Assembly: GCF_039872745.1 (NCBI RefSeq)
Contig: NZ_JBDPZD010000001.1
Location: 868,001-932,000, forward strand
Direction of reading: 5' to 3'
Length of the DNA stretch: 64,000 nucleotides
Source of the DNA: Pelomonas paludis
GTDB lineage: Bacteria > Pseudomonadota > Gammaproteobacteria > Burkholderiales > Burkholderiaceae_C
The notes beneath the pieces are model-generated. The model did no database searches. It saw only the letters and a list, made by a program, of their open reading frames with translations, and was not told where the DNA came from. Below are positions 55,367-64,000 of the stretch, one piece after another; the stretch's first letter is position 1; every line of letters begins with the position of its first letter. The position numbers and the translations under genes were made by a program.

Positions 55367-58209
55367 CCCAAGCGCGCGCGCCCGTCGTTGCGCTGCTGCT
55401 GAGCGGCCTGCTGGCTGGCGCGGCGCTCGCCGCCAACCCGCCCGCCACGTCCACGGCGCCGGCCACCGAACGCAAGCGCGAGCTGGCCGACAGCTTCTTC
55501 GGCAAGGCCGAAGCTTGCTGGGACAAGCGGGACCTGGCCTGTGCGCTGGAGAACGTCCGCAAGGCCCTGATCACCGACCCCGACATGCTGCTGGCCCAGG
55601 TGCTGCTGGGCCGCGTGCTGCTGGCCGGTGGCAATGCCGCCGGGGCCGAGGCGGCGGTGGAGCGCGCCTTCAAGCTGGGCATCGACCCCGGCGAGCTGGC
55701 CCCCACGCTGGCCGAAGCCCAGCTGCTGCAAGGCAAGCACCGCGCACTGCTGACCGACGCCCGGCTGGACCCCGCGCGCTACGCGGCCGGCGTGCAGCGC
55801 CACCTCAGCCTGATCCGCGCCCGCGCCCACCTGGAGATGGGCGCGTCTGACGCCGGCCTCGCCCTGCTGGAGCCACTGCGCAAGGCCGAGCCCGAGTCCC
55901 CCGAGCTCGCCCTGGCCGAGCTACCGCTGCGCCTGCAACTCGGCCAGCTCCCGCAGGCCATGGCGCTGGCCGACCTGGCGCTCAAGCGCGAGCCCCAGTC
56001 GGCCGAGGCCCGCTTTGCACGCGCCCTGGTGCTGCAAGCCCGGCAGGACCCCAAGGCCGCCGAGGCCTTCGACCAGGTGCTGGCCGTTGAACCGGGCCAC
56101 CTCGAAGCGCGCCTGGTGCGCTTGCAGATGCACGCCGCGCAGGGCGAGTGGGACGCCGTGCGTGCCTCGCTCAAGCTCATCCCCGCCGCCAAGGCTGCGG
56201 ACCCGCGCGTGCTGTACTTCCACGCGCAGGACGCCGCCCAGCGCGGCGACAGCAAGGCCCTCACCACCCACCTTCGCAAGATCGCCGAGCAGATCGACGC
56301 CCAGCCCGAAGCCCTGCTGCGCTACCGGCCGCAGATGCTGCTGCTCACCGGCCTGGCGCACTTCGGCCTGGGCGAGCTGGACGCCGCCAAGCGCGCCTTC
56401 GAGATCTACCGCGACAGCCGTGGCGGCTCGGGCGAAGCCACCCATCTGCTGGCCCAGCTCTACCTCAACCAGAAGCAGACCGACGCCGGCATCGCCGCGC
56501 TGGAAGCGCATTTGCGCAGCCGCCCGACCGACGCCAAGACCCTGGGCCTGCTCGGCCAGGCGCGACTGGCGGCCGGCCAGCCACAGCAAGCCGCCACGCT
56601 GATGCGCGAGGCCCTGAGTGGGCAGGACCGCCCTGAGTTCCAGGCCGTGCTGGCGCAAAGCCTGCTGCGCATGGGCCAGTCGGCCGAGGCGCTCAAGGCC
56701 CTGCAAGCGGCGGTGCGCAAGGAGCCCGCGCGCATCGAGTTCGGCCTGCAACTGGCCGAAGCCCTGCTCGACACCAATGACCCCAAAGGCGCGCAAGCCC
56801 CGCTGGCCGAGCTGGCCCGGCGCTTCCCTGCCGACGCACGCGTCCCCATGCTGCTGGGCCGCCAGCGCCTGATGCTGCGCGACCTGGCCGGGGCCCAGCA
56901 GGCCTTTGAGGCCGCGCTCAAGCTGCAGCCCAGCCTCACGGCCGCCAAGATCATGCTGGCGCGTGTCGAGGTCGACCAGGCCCGCCCCGACGCCGCAGTG
57001 GCGCGCCTGACGGCCATGCTCAAGGCCGATGAGAGCGCCGTCGATGTCTGCCTGGAACTGGCCGCCATCGACGACGCGCGCGGCCGGCTCAAGGAGGCGC
57101 TTGGCTGGCTGGAGCGCGCCATGGCCAAGGCCGTCGCCCGCGACCAGCGCCCCTTTGCCGCCAAGGTCGAGCTGCTGATGCGGCGTGGCCAGCCGGTGGA
57201 GGCGCGCGCCGCCGCCAAGGAGCTGCTGGCCCGCGCGCCTGATGACTTTGACGCCCTGGTGCTGGCCGCCCGCGCGGCGTTGGCCGGCAACGATGCCGCC
57301 GCCGCGCGCCCCTGGCTCGCGGCCGCCGCCAAGCAAGTGGGGCAGGATGCGACGTCGCAATGGCTGGTGGCCCGCTTGCAGGTCAACGCCCGCGACTACC
57401 AGGCCGCGTCCGACCTGCTCGACAAGGCCCTGCAAAGCCAGCCCGGTTCCATCGCGCTGCAGTCGCTCAAGGTCGAGACCGACCTGCGCCTCGGGCGCCT
57501 TGATGCCGCCGAGCAGCGCGCCCGCCAGGTGGCCAAGGACCGGCCGAACGACGCCCAGGCGCAGAGCCTGCTGGGCCAGGTGGGCGTGGTCAAGGGCGAT
57601 GCTACGCTCGCGCTCGACGCCCTGCGCAAGGCCCACGCCACCGCGCCCAGCAGCGAAAGCCTGCTGCGCCTCTACGCCGCCCAGCTCAACCCCACGCGCG
57701 ACCCCGGCCCGCAGCTGGCGATGCTGGAGCAGTGGCTCGCCAAGCGGCCCGACGACGCCGTGGTGCGCAATGCGCTGGCCGAGTCACTCGTCATGTTCAA
57801 TCGCCTGCCCCAGGCGCGTGATCACTACGAGCGCCTGCTCAAGCAGACAGGCTCCAACGCCGTGCGCAACAACCTCGCCGAGGTGCTGCTGCGCCTCAAG
57901 GACCCTCGCGCCTTGGCCCTGGCCAACGAGGCCGTCAGCCTGGAGCCCACCAACCCCAATGTGCTCGACACCGCCGGCTGGGCGCATGCCGAGGCCGGCC
58001 AGCTCGACCGCGCCCTCGCCCTGCTGCGCGATGCCCGCCTGCGCCAGCCCGGCGCCGCCGCCATCCGCTACCACCTGGCCGCCGTGCTGGCCCGCAAGAA
58101 CAAGCGCGACGAGGCCTTGGTCGAGCTGCGCGCCGCACTCGCCAGCCCCGAAGGCTTTGCCGACCGCGCGGCGGCCGAGGCGCTGCTGAACTCGCTCCAG
58201 GGGCGTTGA
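55363..58209 (+). CDS. prsT: PrsT-like TPR-repeat protein of the PEP-CTERM/EPS system
   Basis: A 948-residue exported protein. The N-terminal signal peptide (VVALLLSGLLAGAALA) is followed by more than 20 TPR-like helical repeats throughout (for example LAQVLLGRVLLAGGNAAGAEAAVERAF, KALQAAVRKEPARIEFGLQLAEALL, VLDTAGWAHAEAGQLDRALALL). Length and layout match PrsT, usually found with exosortase and exopolysaccharide genes. Here it is coupled to a PEP-CTERM gene through a TTG start overlapping its stop. The exosortase is not in this window. Confidence 0.78.
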   Translation: MTQARAPVVALLLSGLLAGAALAANPPATSTAPATERKRELADSFFGKAEACWDKRDLACALENVRKALITDPDMLLAQVLLGRVLLAGGNAAGAEAAVERAFKLGIDPGELAPTLAEAQLLQGKHRALLTDARLDPARYAAGVQRHLSLIRARAHLEMGASDAGLALLEPLRKAEPESPELALAELPLRLQLGQLPQAMALADLALKREPQSAEARFARALVLQARQDPKAAEAFDQVLAVEPGHLEARLVRLQMHAAQGEWDAVRASLKLIPAAKAADPRVLYFHAQDAAQRGDSKALTTHLRKIAEQIDAQPEALLRYRPQMLLLTGLAHFGLGELDAAKRAFEIYRDSRGGSGEATHLLAQLYLNQKQTDAGIAALEAHLRSRPTDAKTLGLLGQARLAAGQPQQAATLMREALSGQDRPEFQAVLAQSLLRMGQSAEALKALQAAVRKEPARIEFGLQLAEALLDTNDPKGAQAPLAELARRFPADARVPMLLGRQRLMLRDLAGAQQAFEAALKLQPSLTAAKIMLARVEVDQARPDAAVARLTAMLKADESAVDVCLELAAIDDARGRLKEALGWLERAMAKAVARDQRPFAAKVELLMRRGQPVEARAAAKELLARAPDDFDALVLAARAALAGNDAAAARPWLAAAAKQVGQDATSQWLVARLQVNARDYQAASDLLDKALQSQPGSIALQSLKVETDLRLGRLDAAEQRARQVAKDRPNDAQAQSLLGQVGVVKGDATLALDALRKAHATAPSSESLLRLYAAQLNPTRDPGPQLAMLEQWLAKRPDDAVVRNALAESLVMFNRLPQARDHYERLLKQTGSNAVRNNLAEVLLRLKDPRALALANEAVSLEPTNPNVLDTAGWAHAEAGQLDRALALLRDARLRQPGAAAIRYHLAAVLARKNKRDEALVELRAALASPEGFADRAAAEALLNSLQGR

Positions 58210-58218
58210 GCGCCAGGC

Positions 58219-58233
58219 CCCGGCAGGGCCGGG
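58219..58233 (+). terminator. Short GC hairpin after the PrsT-like gene
   Basis: CCCGGC and GCCGGG with a 3-base loop lie 10 bases after the stop, followed by TCTTG. It is a weak terminator candidate. The rest of the 156-base gap up to the next gene shows nothing else clear. Confidence 0.35.
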
Positions 58234-58365
58234 TCTTGCGCGCCAGGCTGCTGCGCAGCGCCTTCACCACCTTTTCTCGTCACTCCTGGTGATGGCAGCG
58301 CCGGTGCAAGCCGGCACAGTGGGCTCCAACAACCATCGCCCGCAAGGGCTGGAGCGGAGAACCCT

Positions 58366-59727
58366 ATGGATGACTTGCTGGACTCACCGGTGGCCTCGCC
58401 CGATCTGGGCGGCGCCGAACCCTTTCCCCAAGCTGCTGCCGACACGGTGGACGCCCAGGCGCTGCGCGGTTCGTCGTTTGACTTCCTGTCGCGCCCCGGC
58501 GCCGACCTGGGTGCCAAGGCGGCGGCCTTCCACGACTGGGCGCAGTGCCGTGTGCGCGAAGGCGTCTTCCCCTATGGCAAGCGGCTGGGCGGCCGCCCGG
58601 GCGCTACCGCCGAGCTGACCTTGCTGGACGGCCAGCGCAGCGCGGGGCTCAACTTCTCGTCGCAAGAGTATTTGTCGCTCGCCCGGCACCCGCAGGTGCT
58701 GGAGGCCGCGCGCGCGGCCATGGAGCGCTATGGCGTGCACAGCGCCGGCTCCACCGCCCTGGCCGGCAATGTCGAGGAGTCGATGGCGCTGGAGGCCGAA
58801 CTGGGCGCGCTGCTTCAGATGCCCGAGGTCCTGCTCTTCCCCACCGGCTGGGCGGCGGGCTTTGGTGCCGTCAAGGGCCTGGTGCGCGAGACCGACCACG
58901 TCATCATCGACCAGCTCGCGCACAACTGCCTGCATGAGGGCGCGCGCGCTGCCACGTCCCACATCCACCTGCACCGCCACCTCGATGCCGACCACGTTGA
59001 GCGCCTGCTCAAGCGCGTGCGTCAGCGCGATGCCGAGGCCGGCATCCTGGTGGTGGCCGAGGGCGTTTACAGCATGGACGCCGACTCACCCGACCTGGCC
59101 CGCCTGCAGGCGCTGGCGCGCGCACACGGTGCCTTGCTGATGGTGGACGTGGCCCATGACCTCGGCTGCATGGGCCCCGGCGGCAGCGGCCACATCGGCC
59201 TGCAGGGCATGCTGGGCCAGGTGGACCTGGTGATGGGCTCCTTCTCCAAGACCTTTGCCTCCAACGGCGGCTTCGTGGCCAGCCACACGCGGGCCATCAA
59301 GGAGTATTTGCGCTTCTACGCCGCGCCCAACACCTTCTCGAACGCGCTCTCGCCCGTGCAGGTGGCCACCGTGCGCGCCTGCCTGCGCCTGATCCGCTCG
59401 CCCGAGGGCGAGGAGCGCCGCACGCGGCTGATGCGCGCCATCACCGCGCTGCGCAGCGGCCTCACCGAACGCGGCCTCACCGTGCTCGGCCAGCCCTCGC
59501 CCATCGTGCCCGTGATGCTGGGCAACGACGCCCTGGCCCGCCTCGCCTCCCGCGAGATGGGCGAGGCCGGACTGCTGGCCAACCTGGTCGAGTACCCAGC
59601 TGTGTCACTCAACAGCGCGCGGCTGCGCATGCAGGTGATGGCCGACCATTCGCCGGCCCAGGCGCGCACGGCGGCCTGGTTGGTGGCGGATGGGCTGGAG
59701 CGGGCCAGCGCCTCGTTGCAGCGCTGA
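58366..59727 (+). CDS. Alpha-oxoamine synthase-family PLP enzyme
   Basis: A 453-residue PLP-dependent enzyme of the AONS/KBL/serine palmitoyltransferase group. GLNFSSQEYLSLARHPQVLEAARAAMERYGVHSAGST is the substrate loop. LLFPTGWAAGFGAV, DHVIIDQLAHNCLHEGAR, VAEGVYSMDADSPDL and MVDVAHDLGCMGP bind PLP, and the Schiff-base lysine is in GSFSKTFASNGG. An N-terminal ~75-residue extension (FHDWAQCRVREGVFPYGK) is as in serine palmitoyltransferase-like proteins. It stands alone: no biotin, acyl-carrier or lipid genes are next to it. It condenses an acyl-CoA with an amino acid, identity unknown. Confidence 0.88.
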   Translation: MDDLLDSPVASPDLGGAEPFPQAAADTVDAQALRGSSFDFLSRPGADLGAKAAAFHDWAQCRVREGVFPYGKRLGGRPGATAELTLLDGQRSAGLNFSSQEYLSLARHPQVLEAARAAMERYGVHSAGSTALAGNVEESMALEAELGALLQMPEVLLFPTGWAAGFGAVKGLVRETDHVIIDQLAHNCLHEGARAATSHIHLHRHLDADHVERLLKRVRQRDAEAGILVVAEGVYSMDADSPDLARLQALARAHGALLMVDVAHDLGCMGPGGSGHIGLQGMLGQVDLVMGSFSKTFASNGGFVASHTRAIKEYLRFYAAPNTFSNALSPVQVATVRACLRLIRSPEGEERRTRLMRAITALRSGLTERGLTVLGQPSPIVPVMLGNDALARLASREMGEAGLLANLVEYPAVSLNSARLRMQVMADHSPAQARTAAWLVADGLERASASLQR

Positions 59728-59908
59728 GGCAGCTGACCCACACCGGCTTCGCGAACACATCCCGTTGCGAGGGCACCGCGTTCTTGCGCCACGCCGTGAA
59801 TTCACCGGAGTTCGAGCGATGCTTGCCTGCTCTACCGAGGCCAAGCAACTTGCCGACACCCGTCAATGCCCCACCAGCCAGTGATGCCTGGCCCAGGGCG
59901 CTAGACGT

Positions 59909-60850
59909 CTAGCCTCCGTGAGGTGCGACGCGGCGTGCTCGCCAGGCGAAGACGGCAACCAAACCACCCAGCATCAGCGCCACAGAGGCGGGTTCGGGCA
60001 CAGGCGTCAACAGCACGCCATGGGTCGAGTAGAGGGAATAGACCCCGACGGCAACGCCAGAGCTGTTGACGCCTAGGATCCGCGTGCCTTGTGCGAACTT
60101 CCAGGTCTCCGCCCCATGCGAGACGAAGCCAGAGTTCCATTCAGGGCCGCCCGGAGCGGGCGGCGTGGACCCAGAAGAGCCGACAAGGTAGCCCGCATCA
60201 GAAACACCGTACAGGAATGTGTAGGCATCCCCGCCAACGCTAAAGGTTTCGACGTGGCCGTTCTGAAACACGAAAGAGCGTAAGCCAGCATCAGTGCCCA
60301 TGCGACCGACAACTTGGCCACTGTCTGTGACGCCTTCGATAGCGGAGCCGTAGCTTCCAGTCGGCGACATGTCCGAGAGGAGTCCGGTGTTCCGGTCGAG
60401 CAGAAAACTGGAAGCTGTTCCCAGCTCTGAATACGCTTGGACGCCGAGGTAACGGCCATTGGGCGAAATGGCGCGGACCGTCGTCGAGGCCGCCCCCGGC
60501 ACTTCAATCAGTTCAAGTCCGCTGACCGAGCTGACAAACCCGAGCCTTCGTCCTGAGCCGAAGTCGGTGAACCCGCCGACGACCTCGTCGAGGTCACTCA
60601 GGCCCGCATAGACAACGTTGGGGTCGTTGCCAGGAGTGCTGAGCAAGGTGTACTGACCGCCAGCGCCGTCAGGTTTGCCGTTCCACAAGAAGGCGAGCGG
60701 GCCGGATGCGGCAAGGATGACGCCTCGGTTGTTGATGTCCACCAAGGGCATCGGCGCGACTTGCTGGGTGTAGCCGGTGGCGCCGTAGGCAAACGCACTG
60801 AAGAAAAGTGCAGCCGAGGTGGCGGCAAGTGATCGTACGAAGCCGAGCAT
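59909..60850 (-). CDS. PEP-CTERM protein with HAF-like repeats
   Basis: A 313-residue secreted protein. The signal peptide is FVRSLAATSAALFFSAFAYG. The body has repeats of the form DINNRGVILAAS, LSDLDEVVGGFTD, ISPNGRYLGV, VTDSGQVVGRMG and VSDAGYLVGSSG, each a short beta unit as in extracellular HAF-repeat proteins. The anchor is VPEPASVALMLGGLVAVFAW plus RARRVAPHGG. The gene is less GC-rich than its neighbours. The stop lies within the perfect palindrome GCTAGACGTCTAGC. Of the flanks, 59728-59908 and 60851-61007 show no further gene. Confidence 0.85.
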   Translation of the reverse strand: MLGFVRSLAATSAALFFSAFAYGATGYTQQVAPMPLVDINNRGVILAASGPLAFLWNGKPDGAGGQYTLLSTPGNDPNVVYAGLSDLDEVVGGFTDFGSGRRLGFVSSVSGLELIEVPGAASTTVRAISPNGRYLGVQAYSELGTASSFLLDRNTGLLSDMSPTGSYGSAIEGVTDSGQVVGRMGTDAGLRSFVFQNGHVETFSVGGDAYTFLYGVSDAGYLVGSSGSTPPAPGGPEWNSGFVSHGAETWKFAQGTRILGVNSSGVAVGVYSLYSTHGVLLTPVPEPASVALMLGGLVAVFAWRARRVAPHGG

Positions 60851-61007
60851 TGAGTTCTCCCTGGTTTCAAGGGCGTGCCGATGGATTCTTGAGGGCCCAT
60901 CAAGCAGCCGGCGCGGAGTCTACATAGCGTGTCCTGGCCCCGGTCCTCAGTCCCCCGGATTGGGGGGCAATGATCAAGGCTGCTTCATCGCGCGTTCGGG
61001 TAACGGC

Positions 61008-61469
61008 TTAGATCGCTAGCGCCGTTGTCGACTTCACCTCCTCCATCACCGCATACGTCCGCGTCTCGCGCACCCCGGGCAGGGTCCAGATGACGTTGCC
61101 GACGAACTCACGGTAGGCGCTCATGTCGCGCACGCGGGTCTTGAGCAGGTAGTCGAAGCCACCGGCCACCAGGTGACATTCAAGGATCTCGGGGCGGGCC
61201 TGGACGGCGGCGCGGAAGTTGTCCATCACGTCCTGCACGGTGCGGTCCAGCAGCACCTCGATGAAGACCAGCATGGCAGCGCCGAGCTTGGCGGGATTGA
61301 GCCGCGCCTCGTAGCCCAGGATGTAGCCCTCGCGCGTGAGGCGCTTGACGCGCTCTAGCACCGCCGTGGGAGAGAGATGCACGGCCTCGGCCAACTTGAG
61401 GTTGGAGATGCGCCCATCCTGCTGCAGCACGCGCAGGATGCGGGCGTCGATCTTGTCGATCTCTTCCAT
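61008..61469 (-). CDS. Lrp/AsnC-family regulator, likely of putA
   Basis: A 153-residue Lrp/AsnC regulator. The N-terminal HTH is IDKIDARILRVLQQDGRISNLKLAEAVHLSPTAVLERVKRL, and the C-terminal RAM domain is AAMLVFIEVLLDRT, ILECHLVAGGFDYLLKTRVRDMSAYREFV. It is the usual proline-responsive activator found divergent to putA in organisms whose PutA lacks a DNA-binding domain. The gap to putA is 88 bases and contains a palindrome. GGAGG lies 9 bases before its ATG inside GGAGGATCCTCC. Confidence 0.93.
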   Translation of the reverse strand: MEEIDKIDARILRVLQQDGRISNLKLAEAVHLSPTAVLERVKRLTREGYILGYEARLNPAKLGAAMLVFIEVLLDRTVQDVMDNFRAAVQARPEILECHLVAGGFDYLLKTRVRDMSAYREFVGNVIWTLPGVRETRTYAVMEEVKSTTALAI

Positions 61470-61499
61470 CGGGAGGATCCTCCGTGGTGTGTGCGAATT

Positions 61500-61516
61500 G
61501 CCGAATTTAATTCGGC
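61500..61516. promoter_or_regulatory. Candidate Lrp-type operator between lrp and putA
   Basis: GCCGAATTTAATTCGGC is a perfect inverted repeat with 8-bp arms and a single central base. It is AT-rich at the centre in a GC-rich region and lies in the 88-base divergent gap, 41 bases before the putA ATG. It is a good site for the Lrp-type regulator. Confidence 0.6.
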
Positions 61517-61557
61517 CCTGAGCTGCCTAGAGTGCCTGCACTCACCGGAGAGCCGTG

Positions 61558-64000
61558 ATGTTTGCCTGCCCCCCTGAAGCCCAGCGCCTGCCCGACCCCT
61601 ACCGCGACGAGGCGGAGGTCGTCGAACACCTCGCCGCTTTGCTGGCAGGCCAGCTGGATTGGCCGTCCGCGCAGGCCGCCGCCACGCCCTGGGTGGCGCA
61701 GGTGCGGGCGCACCCGGCGCCGTTTTGGGCGCTGGAGTCCTTGCTGCGCGAGTACCCGATCAGCAGCAATGAGGGCCTGGCCCTGATGCGCTTGGCCGAG
61801 AGCCTGCTGCGCGTGCCGGACACGCCGACCGCCATCGCCTTGACGGCCGACCAGCTGGGCCGTGCGGCGTTTGATGCAGACGCTGACGGCCCGCACAAGC
61901 TGTTGGCAGCGCTTGCCAGCTCGGCCATCGGGCTGTCCAAGCAGCTGCTGCCTGGTGCGCAGGAGGAAGGCGGCCTTTTCAAGCGCCTGGGCGCGCAGAC
62001 CGTCGTGGCCGCCACGGTGCGGGCCATCCAGCTGCTGGGCCGGCAGTTCGTGCTGGGGCGCAACATCGAGGAGGCCCAGGCCGAGGCGGCCGCAGCGCGG
62101 CGCAGTGCCGCGCACCTTCGCTTCAGCTTCGACATGCTGGGCGAAGGCGCTCGCACCGAGCCGGATGCCGAGCGCTACCTGGCCAGCTATGCCGGGGCGC
62201 TGCAGGCCCTGGCGGCGCAGCGCATGGCAGGCGCCGGCCCCGAGGCGGCCGACGGCATCTCGATCAAGCTCAGCGCGCTCTTCAGCCGTTACGAGGTGCT
62301 GCAGCGCGAGCGTGTGTTCACCACCCTGCTGCCGCGTGTGTGGCAGCTGGTGCAGCTCGCCGCCGAGGCCAACCTCAATCTCACGCTCGATGCCGAAGAG
62401 GCCGAGCGCCTGGAGCTCTCGCTCGATGTCTTTGACGCCCTGGCCGCGCGCATCGCCGCCGAGCATCCGCAGTGGCGCGGCTTTGGCCTCGCGGTGCAGG
62501 CCTACCAGACGCGCGCGCTCGCCGTCATCGACCACGTGGCGGCCACGGCGTGCAGGCACGGGCTGCGCTTCATGGTGCGATTGGTCAAAGGTGCCTACTG
62601 GGACGCCGAGATCAAGCGCGCCCAGGAGTTGGGCCTTGGCGGCTACCCCGTCTTCACCCACAAGCCCCACACCGACCTCAGCTACCTGGCCTGCGCCGCC
62701 CGATTGATTGCCCACCGCGAGCTGATCTACCCGCAGTTCGCCACGCACAACGCGGCCACGCTGGCGGCCGTCGCGGGGCTCGCGCAGGCGGCCGGCGCGC
62801 GCTTCGAGCTGCAGCGCCTGCACGGCATGGGCGAGGCCCTCTACCGCGAGTTCGCCAAGACCCACCCCGACGTGCCCGTGCGCGTCTACGCGCCGGTGGG
62901 CGAGCACCGTGACCTGCTGGCCTACCTGGTGCGGCGCCTGCTGGAAAACGGCGCCAACTCGTCCTTCGTGCACCAGCTCTGCGACCCCGAGTTGCCGATC
63001 GAGCAACTGCTGGCCTCGCCCTTGGATCAAGTCCTCTCGACACCGGGCCTGCCCCTGCCCGCACAGCTGTTCGAGCGCGAGGGGCGCCGCAATTCGATGG
63101 GGCTGGACTTCACTGAACTCGCGCCGCGCGAGGCCCTGCAGCAAGCCCTCACCCAAGCGGACACCGAGCCCGTGCCTAAGGCCGGGCAAAGCGACGTCGA
63201 GCAGGCCATGGCCCGCCTGCAAGCCGCCGCCCCGGCCTGGGCGGCGTGCCCGGTTCTTGACCGCGCCGCCTGCCTGCGCCGCGCGGCCGATGCGCTGGAG
63301 GCGCAGACGCTCGCCTTCTGCGCCCGCCTCACCCATGAGGCCGGCAAGACCGCCGCCGACGCTATGGCCGAGGTGCGCGAGGCGGTGGACTTCCTGCGCT
63401 ACTACGCCGGCCAGGCCGAGCAGGACCCCGCCTTGATGCGCGGGCGTGGTGTGTTCGTCTGCATCTCGCCCTGGAACTTCCCGCTCGCCATCTTTGCGGG
63501 TCAGATGGCGGCGGCCCTGGTGGCTGGCAATGCCGTGGCCGCCAAGCCCGCCGAGCAAACGCCCGCGGTGGCGCGCGCCATGGTGGCGCTGCTGCATGAG
63601 GCCGGCGTGCCGCGTGACGCATTGCAACTGCTGCACGGCCCCGGCGAGCGCGTCGGCGCCGCGCTGGTGGCGCATGCAGCCTGCGCGGGTGTGAGCTTCA
63701 CCGGCTCCACGGCCGTGGCTCAGCACATCCACCGCGCATTGGCGGCCCAGCCGGGCCCACCGCGCCCCTTGATTGCCGAGACAGGCGGGCTCAACGCCAT
63801 GGTGGTGGACTCGACGGCCCTGCCCGAGCAGGTGATCGACGCTGTGGTGCAAAGCGCCTTCCGCTCCGCCGGCCAGCGCTGCTCGGCCCTGCGCCTGCTG
63901 TGCCTGCACGACGGCATTGCCGACCGTGTGATCGAGATGCTGCGTGGTGCCATGGCCGAGCTGCGCGTGGGCAGCCCGGCGCGGCTGGACACCGACGTCG
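61558..64000 (+). CDS. putA: Bifunctional proline dehydrogenase / P5C dehydrogenase (partial, runs off window)
   Basis: The first 814 residues of PutA, which oxidises proline to glutamate in two steps at the membrane. The proline dehydrogenase barrel includes GISIKLSALFSRYEVLQRERV, NLTLDAEEAERLELSLDVFD, VRLVKGAYWDAEIKRAQELGL, ATHNAATLAAV, FELQRLHGMGE and VRVYAPVGEHRDLLAYLVRRLLENGANSSFV. The aldehyde dehydrogenase follows: ISPWNFPLAIFAGQMAAALVAGNAVAAKPAEQTP, FTGSTAVAQ, and the catalytic Cys near 778 in SAGQRCSALRLL. It lacks the N-terminal ribbon-helix-helix of enteric PutA. GGAGAG lies 5 bases before the ATG at 61558. Confidence 0.97.
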   Translation, partial: MFACPPEAQRLPDPYRDEAEVVEHLAALLAGQLDWPSAQAAATPWVAQVRAHPAPFWALESLLREYPISSNEGLALMRLAESLLRVPDTPTAIALTADQLGRAAFDADADGPHKLLAALASSAIGLSKQLLPGAQEEGGLFKRLGAQTVVAATVRAIQLLGRQFVLGRNIEEAQAEAAAARRSAAHLRFSFDMLGEGARTEPDAERYLASYAGALQALAAQRMAGAGPEAADGISIKLSALFSRYEVLQRERVFTTLLPRVWQLVQLAAEANLNLTLDAEEAERLELSLDVFDALAARIAAEHPQWRGFGLAVQAYQTRALAVIDHVAATACRHGLRFMVRLVKGAYWDAEIKRAQELGLGGYPVFTHKPHTDLSYLACAARLIAHRELIYPQFATHNAATLAAVAGLAQAAGARFELQRLHGMGEALYREFAKTHPDVPVRVYAPVGEHRDLLAYLVRRLLENGANSSFVHQLCDPELPIEQLLASPLDQVLSTPGLPLPAQLFEREGRRNSMGLDFTELAPREALQQALTQADTEPVPKAGQSDVEQAMARLQAAAPAWAACPVLDRAACLRRAADALEAQTLAFCARLTHEAGKTAADAMAEVREAVDFLRYYAGQAEQDPALMRGRGVFVCISPWNFPLAIFAGQMAAALVAGNAVAAKPAEQTPAVARAMVALLHEAGVPRDALQLLHGPGERVGAALVAHAACAGVSFTGSTAVAQHIHRALAAQPGPPRPLIAETGGLNAMVVDSTALPEQVIDAVVQSAFRSAGQRCSALRLLCLHDGIADRVIEMLRGAMAELRVGSPARLDTDV

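Noticed and set aside
59900..59913. Perfect palindrome GCTAGACGTCTAGC at the end of a PEP-CTERM gene
   Set aside because: It has no loop and overlaps the stop codon; it could be chance or a weak terminator, with nothing further to support a role.
61472..61483. Palindrome GGAGGATCCTCC covering the ribosome-binding site of the Lrp gene
   Set aside because: It is a 12-bp palindrome without a loop, which would form only a 4-bp hairpin; it is not strong enough to call a regulatory element.
61507..63909. An 800-codon minus-strand frame opposite putA
   Set aside because: The plus strand encodes PutA with all catalytic blocks; the minus frame is Gln/Gly/His-rich shadow.

Overview
The window is very GC-rich, densely packed, bacterial chromosomal DNA. 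The gene content points to a betaproteobacterium of the order Burkholderiales, of the Rubrivivax/Roseateles/Leptothrix kind: several PEP-CTERM proteins and a PrsT-like TPR protein, a beta-class GST with a LysR divergon, a cyanate ABC transporter with cyanase, a minimal PutA with a divergent Lrp regulator, and short GC-rich hairpin repeats. No rRNA, tRNA, CRISPR array, transposase or phage block was seen. Most genes are in tight runs with ATGA-type stop/start overlaps. The species assignment is inference.

Layout. 1-1798: LytTR regulator (cut by the window edge) and its LytS-type kinase. 1884-2563: DUF2938 membrane protein and a 59-residue protein with 14 cysteines. 2724-15389: glycerol catabolism (glpK, glpD) surrounding a large export operon. 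That operon holds an FtsX/MacB-type permease, membrane-fusion protein, ATPase, ExbB, ExbD and a TonB-shaped coiled-coil protein. It runs divergently from a sigma-54 response regulator and its kinase, and a sigma-54-type promoter lies between them. 15493-19461: three PEP-CTERM proteins. 19633-22403: NTF2-like protein, tautomerase and GST divergent from LysR, then a VOC protein. 22480-26251: CoA-transferase, TonB/TolA-like protein, a lone contractile-tail tube protein and a membrane protein. 26324-30298: chemoreceptor, DUF1653 protein and a NarL-type two-component pair.

30309-36538: two ABC systems, all on the minus strand. One is a rare-looking fusion of an acyltransferase-3 membrane domain to an ABC ATPase, with a permease and a serine hydrolase. 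The other is a YtrA-type GntR/ATPase/permease operon. 36726-38507: a hydratase, then a small lower-GC patch with a truncated toxin, an intact antitoxin and an Imm42-like immunity protein. 38631-42712: cyanate uptake and cyanase. 42723-47339: peptidoglycan recycling (DigH-like, NagX-like, AmpG, MurQ). 47519-49549: bufferin operon bufA2-bufB-bufC. 49693-54061: M14 peptidase, acetyl-CoA hydrolase and ribA. 54281-60850: choice-of-anchor A PEP-CTERM protein, PrsT-like protein, alpha-oxoamine synthase and a further PEP-CTERM protein. 61008-64000: Lrp regulator and putA (cut by the window edge).

The most unusual signals are listed here. (1) Two inverted copies of a ~266-bp nested inverted-repeat element, predicted to fold as a three-way junction; bases differ between copies but change on both arms, so pairing is kept. 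(2) A 77-bp hairpin element in two copies, with the same covariation, which encodes the C-terminal tails of two proteins. (3) The ExbBD-coupled MacB-like export operon. (4) The acyltransferase-ABC fusion.
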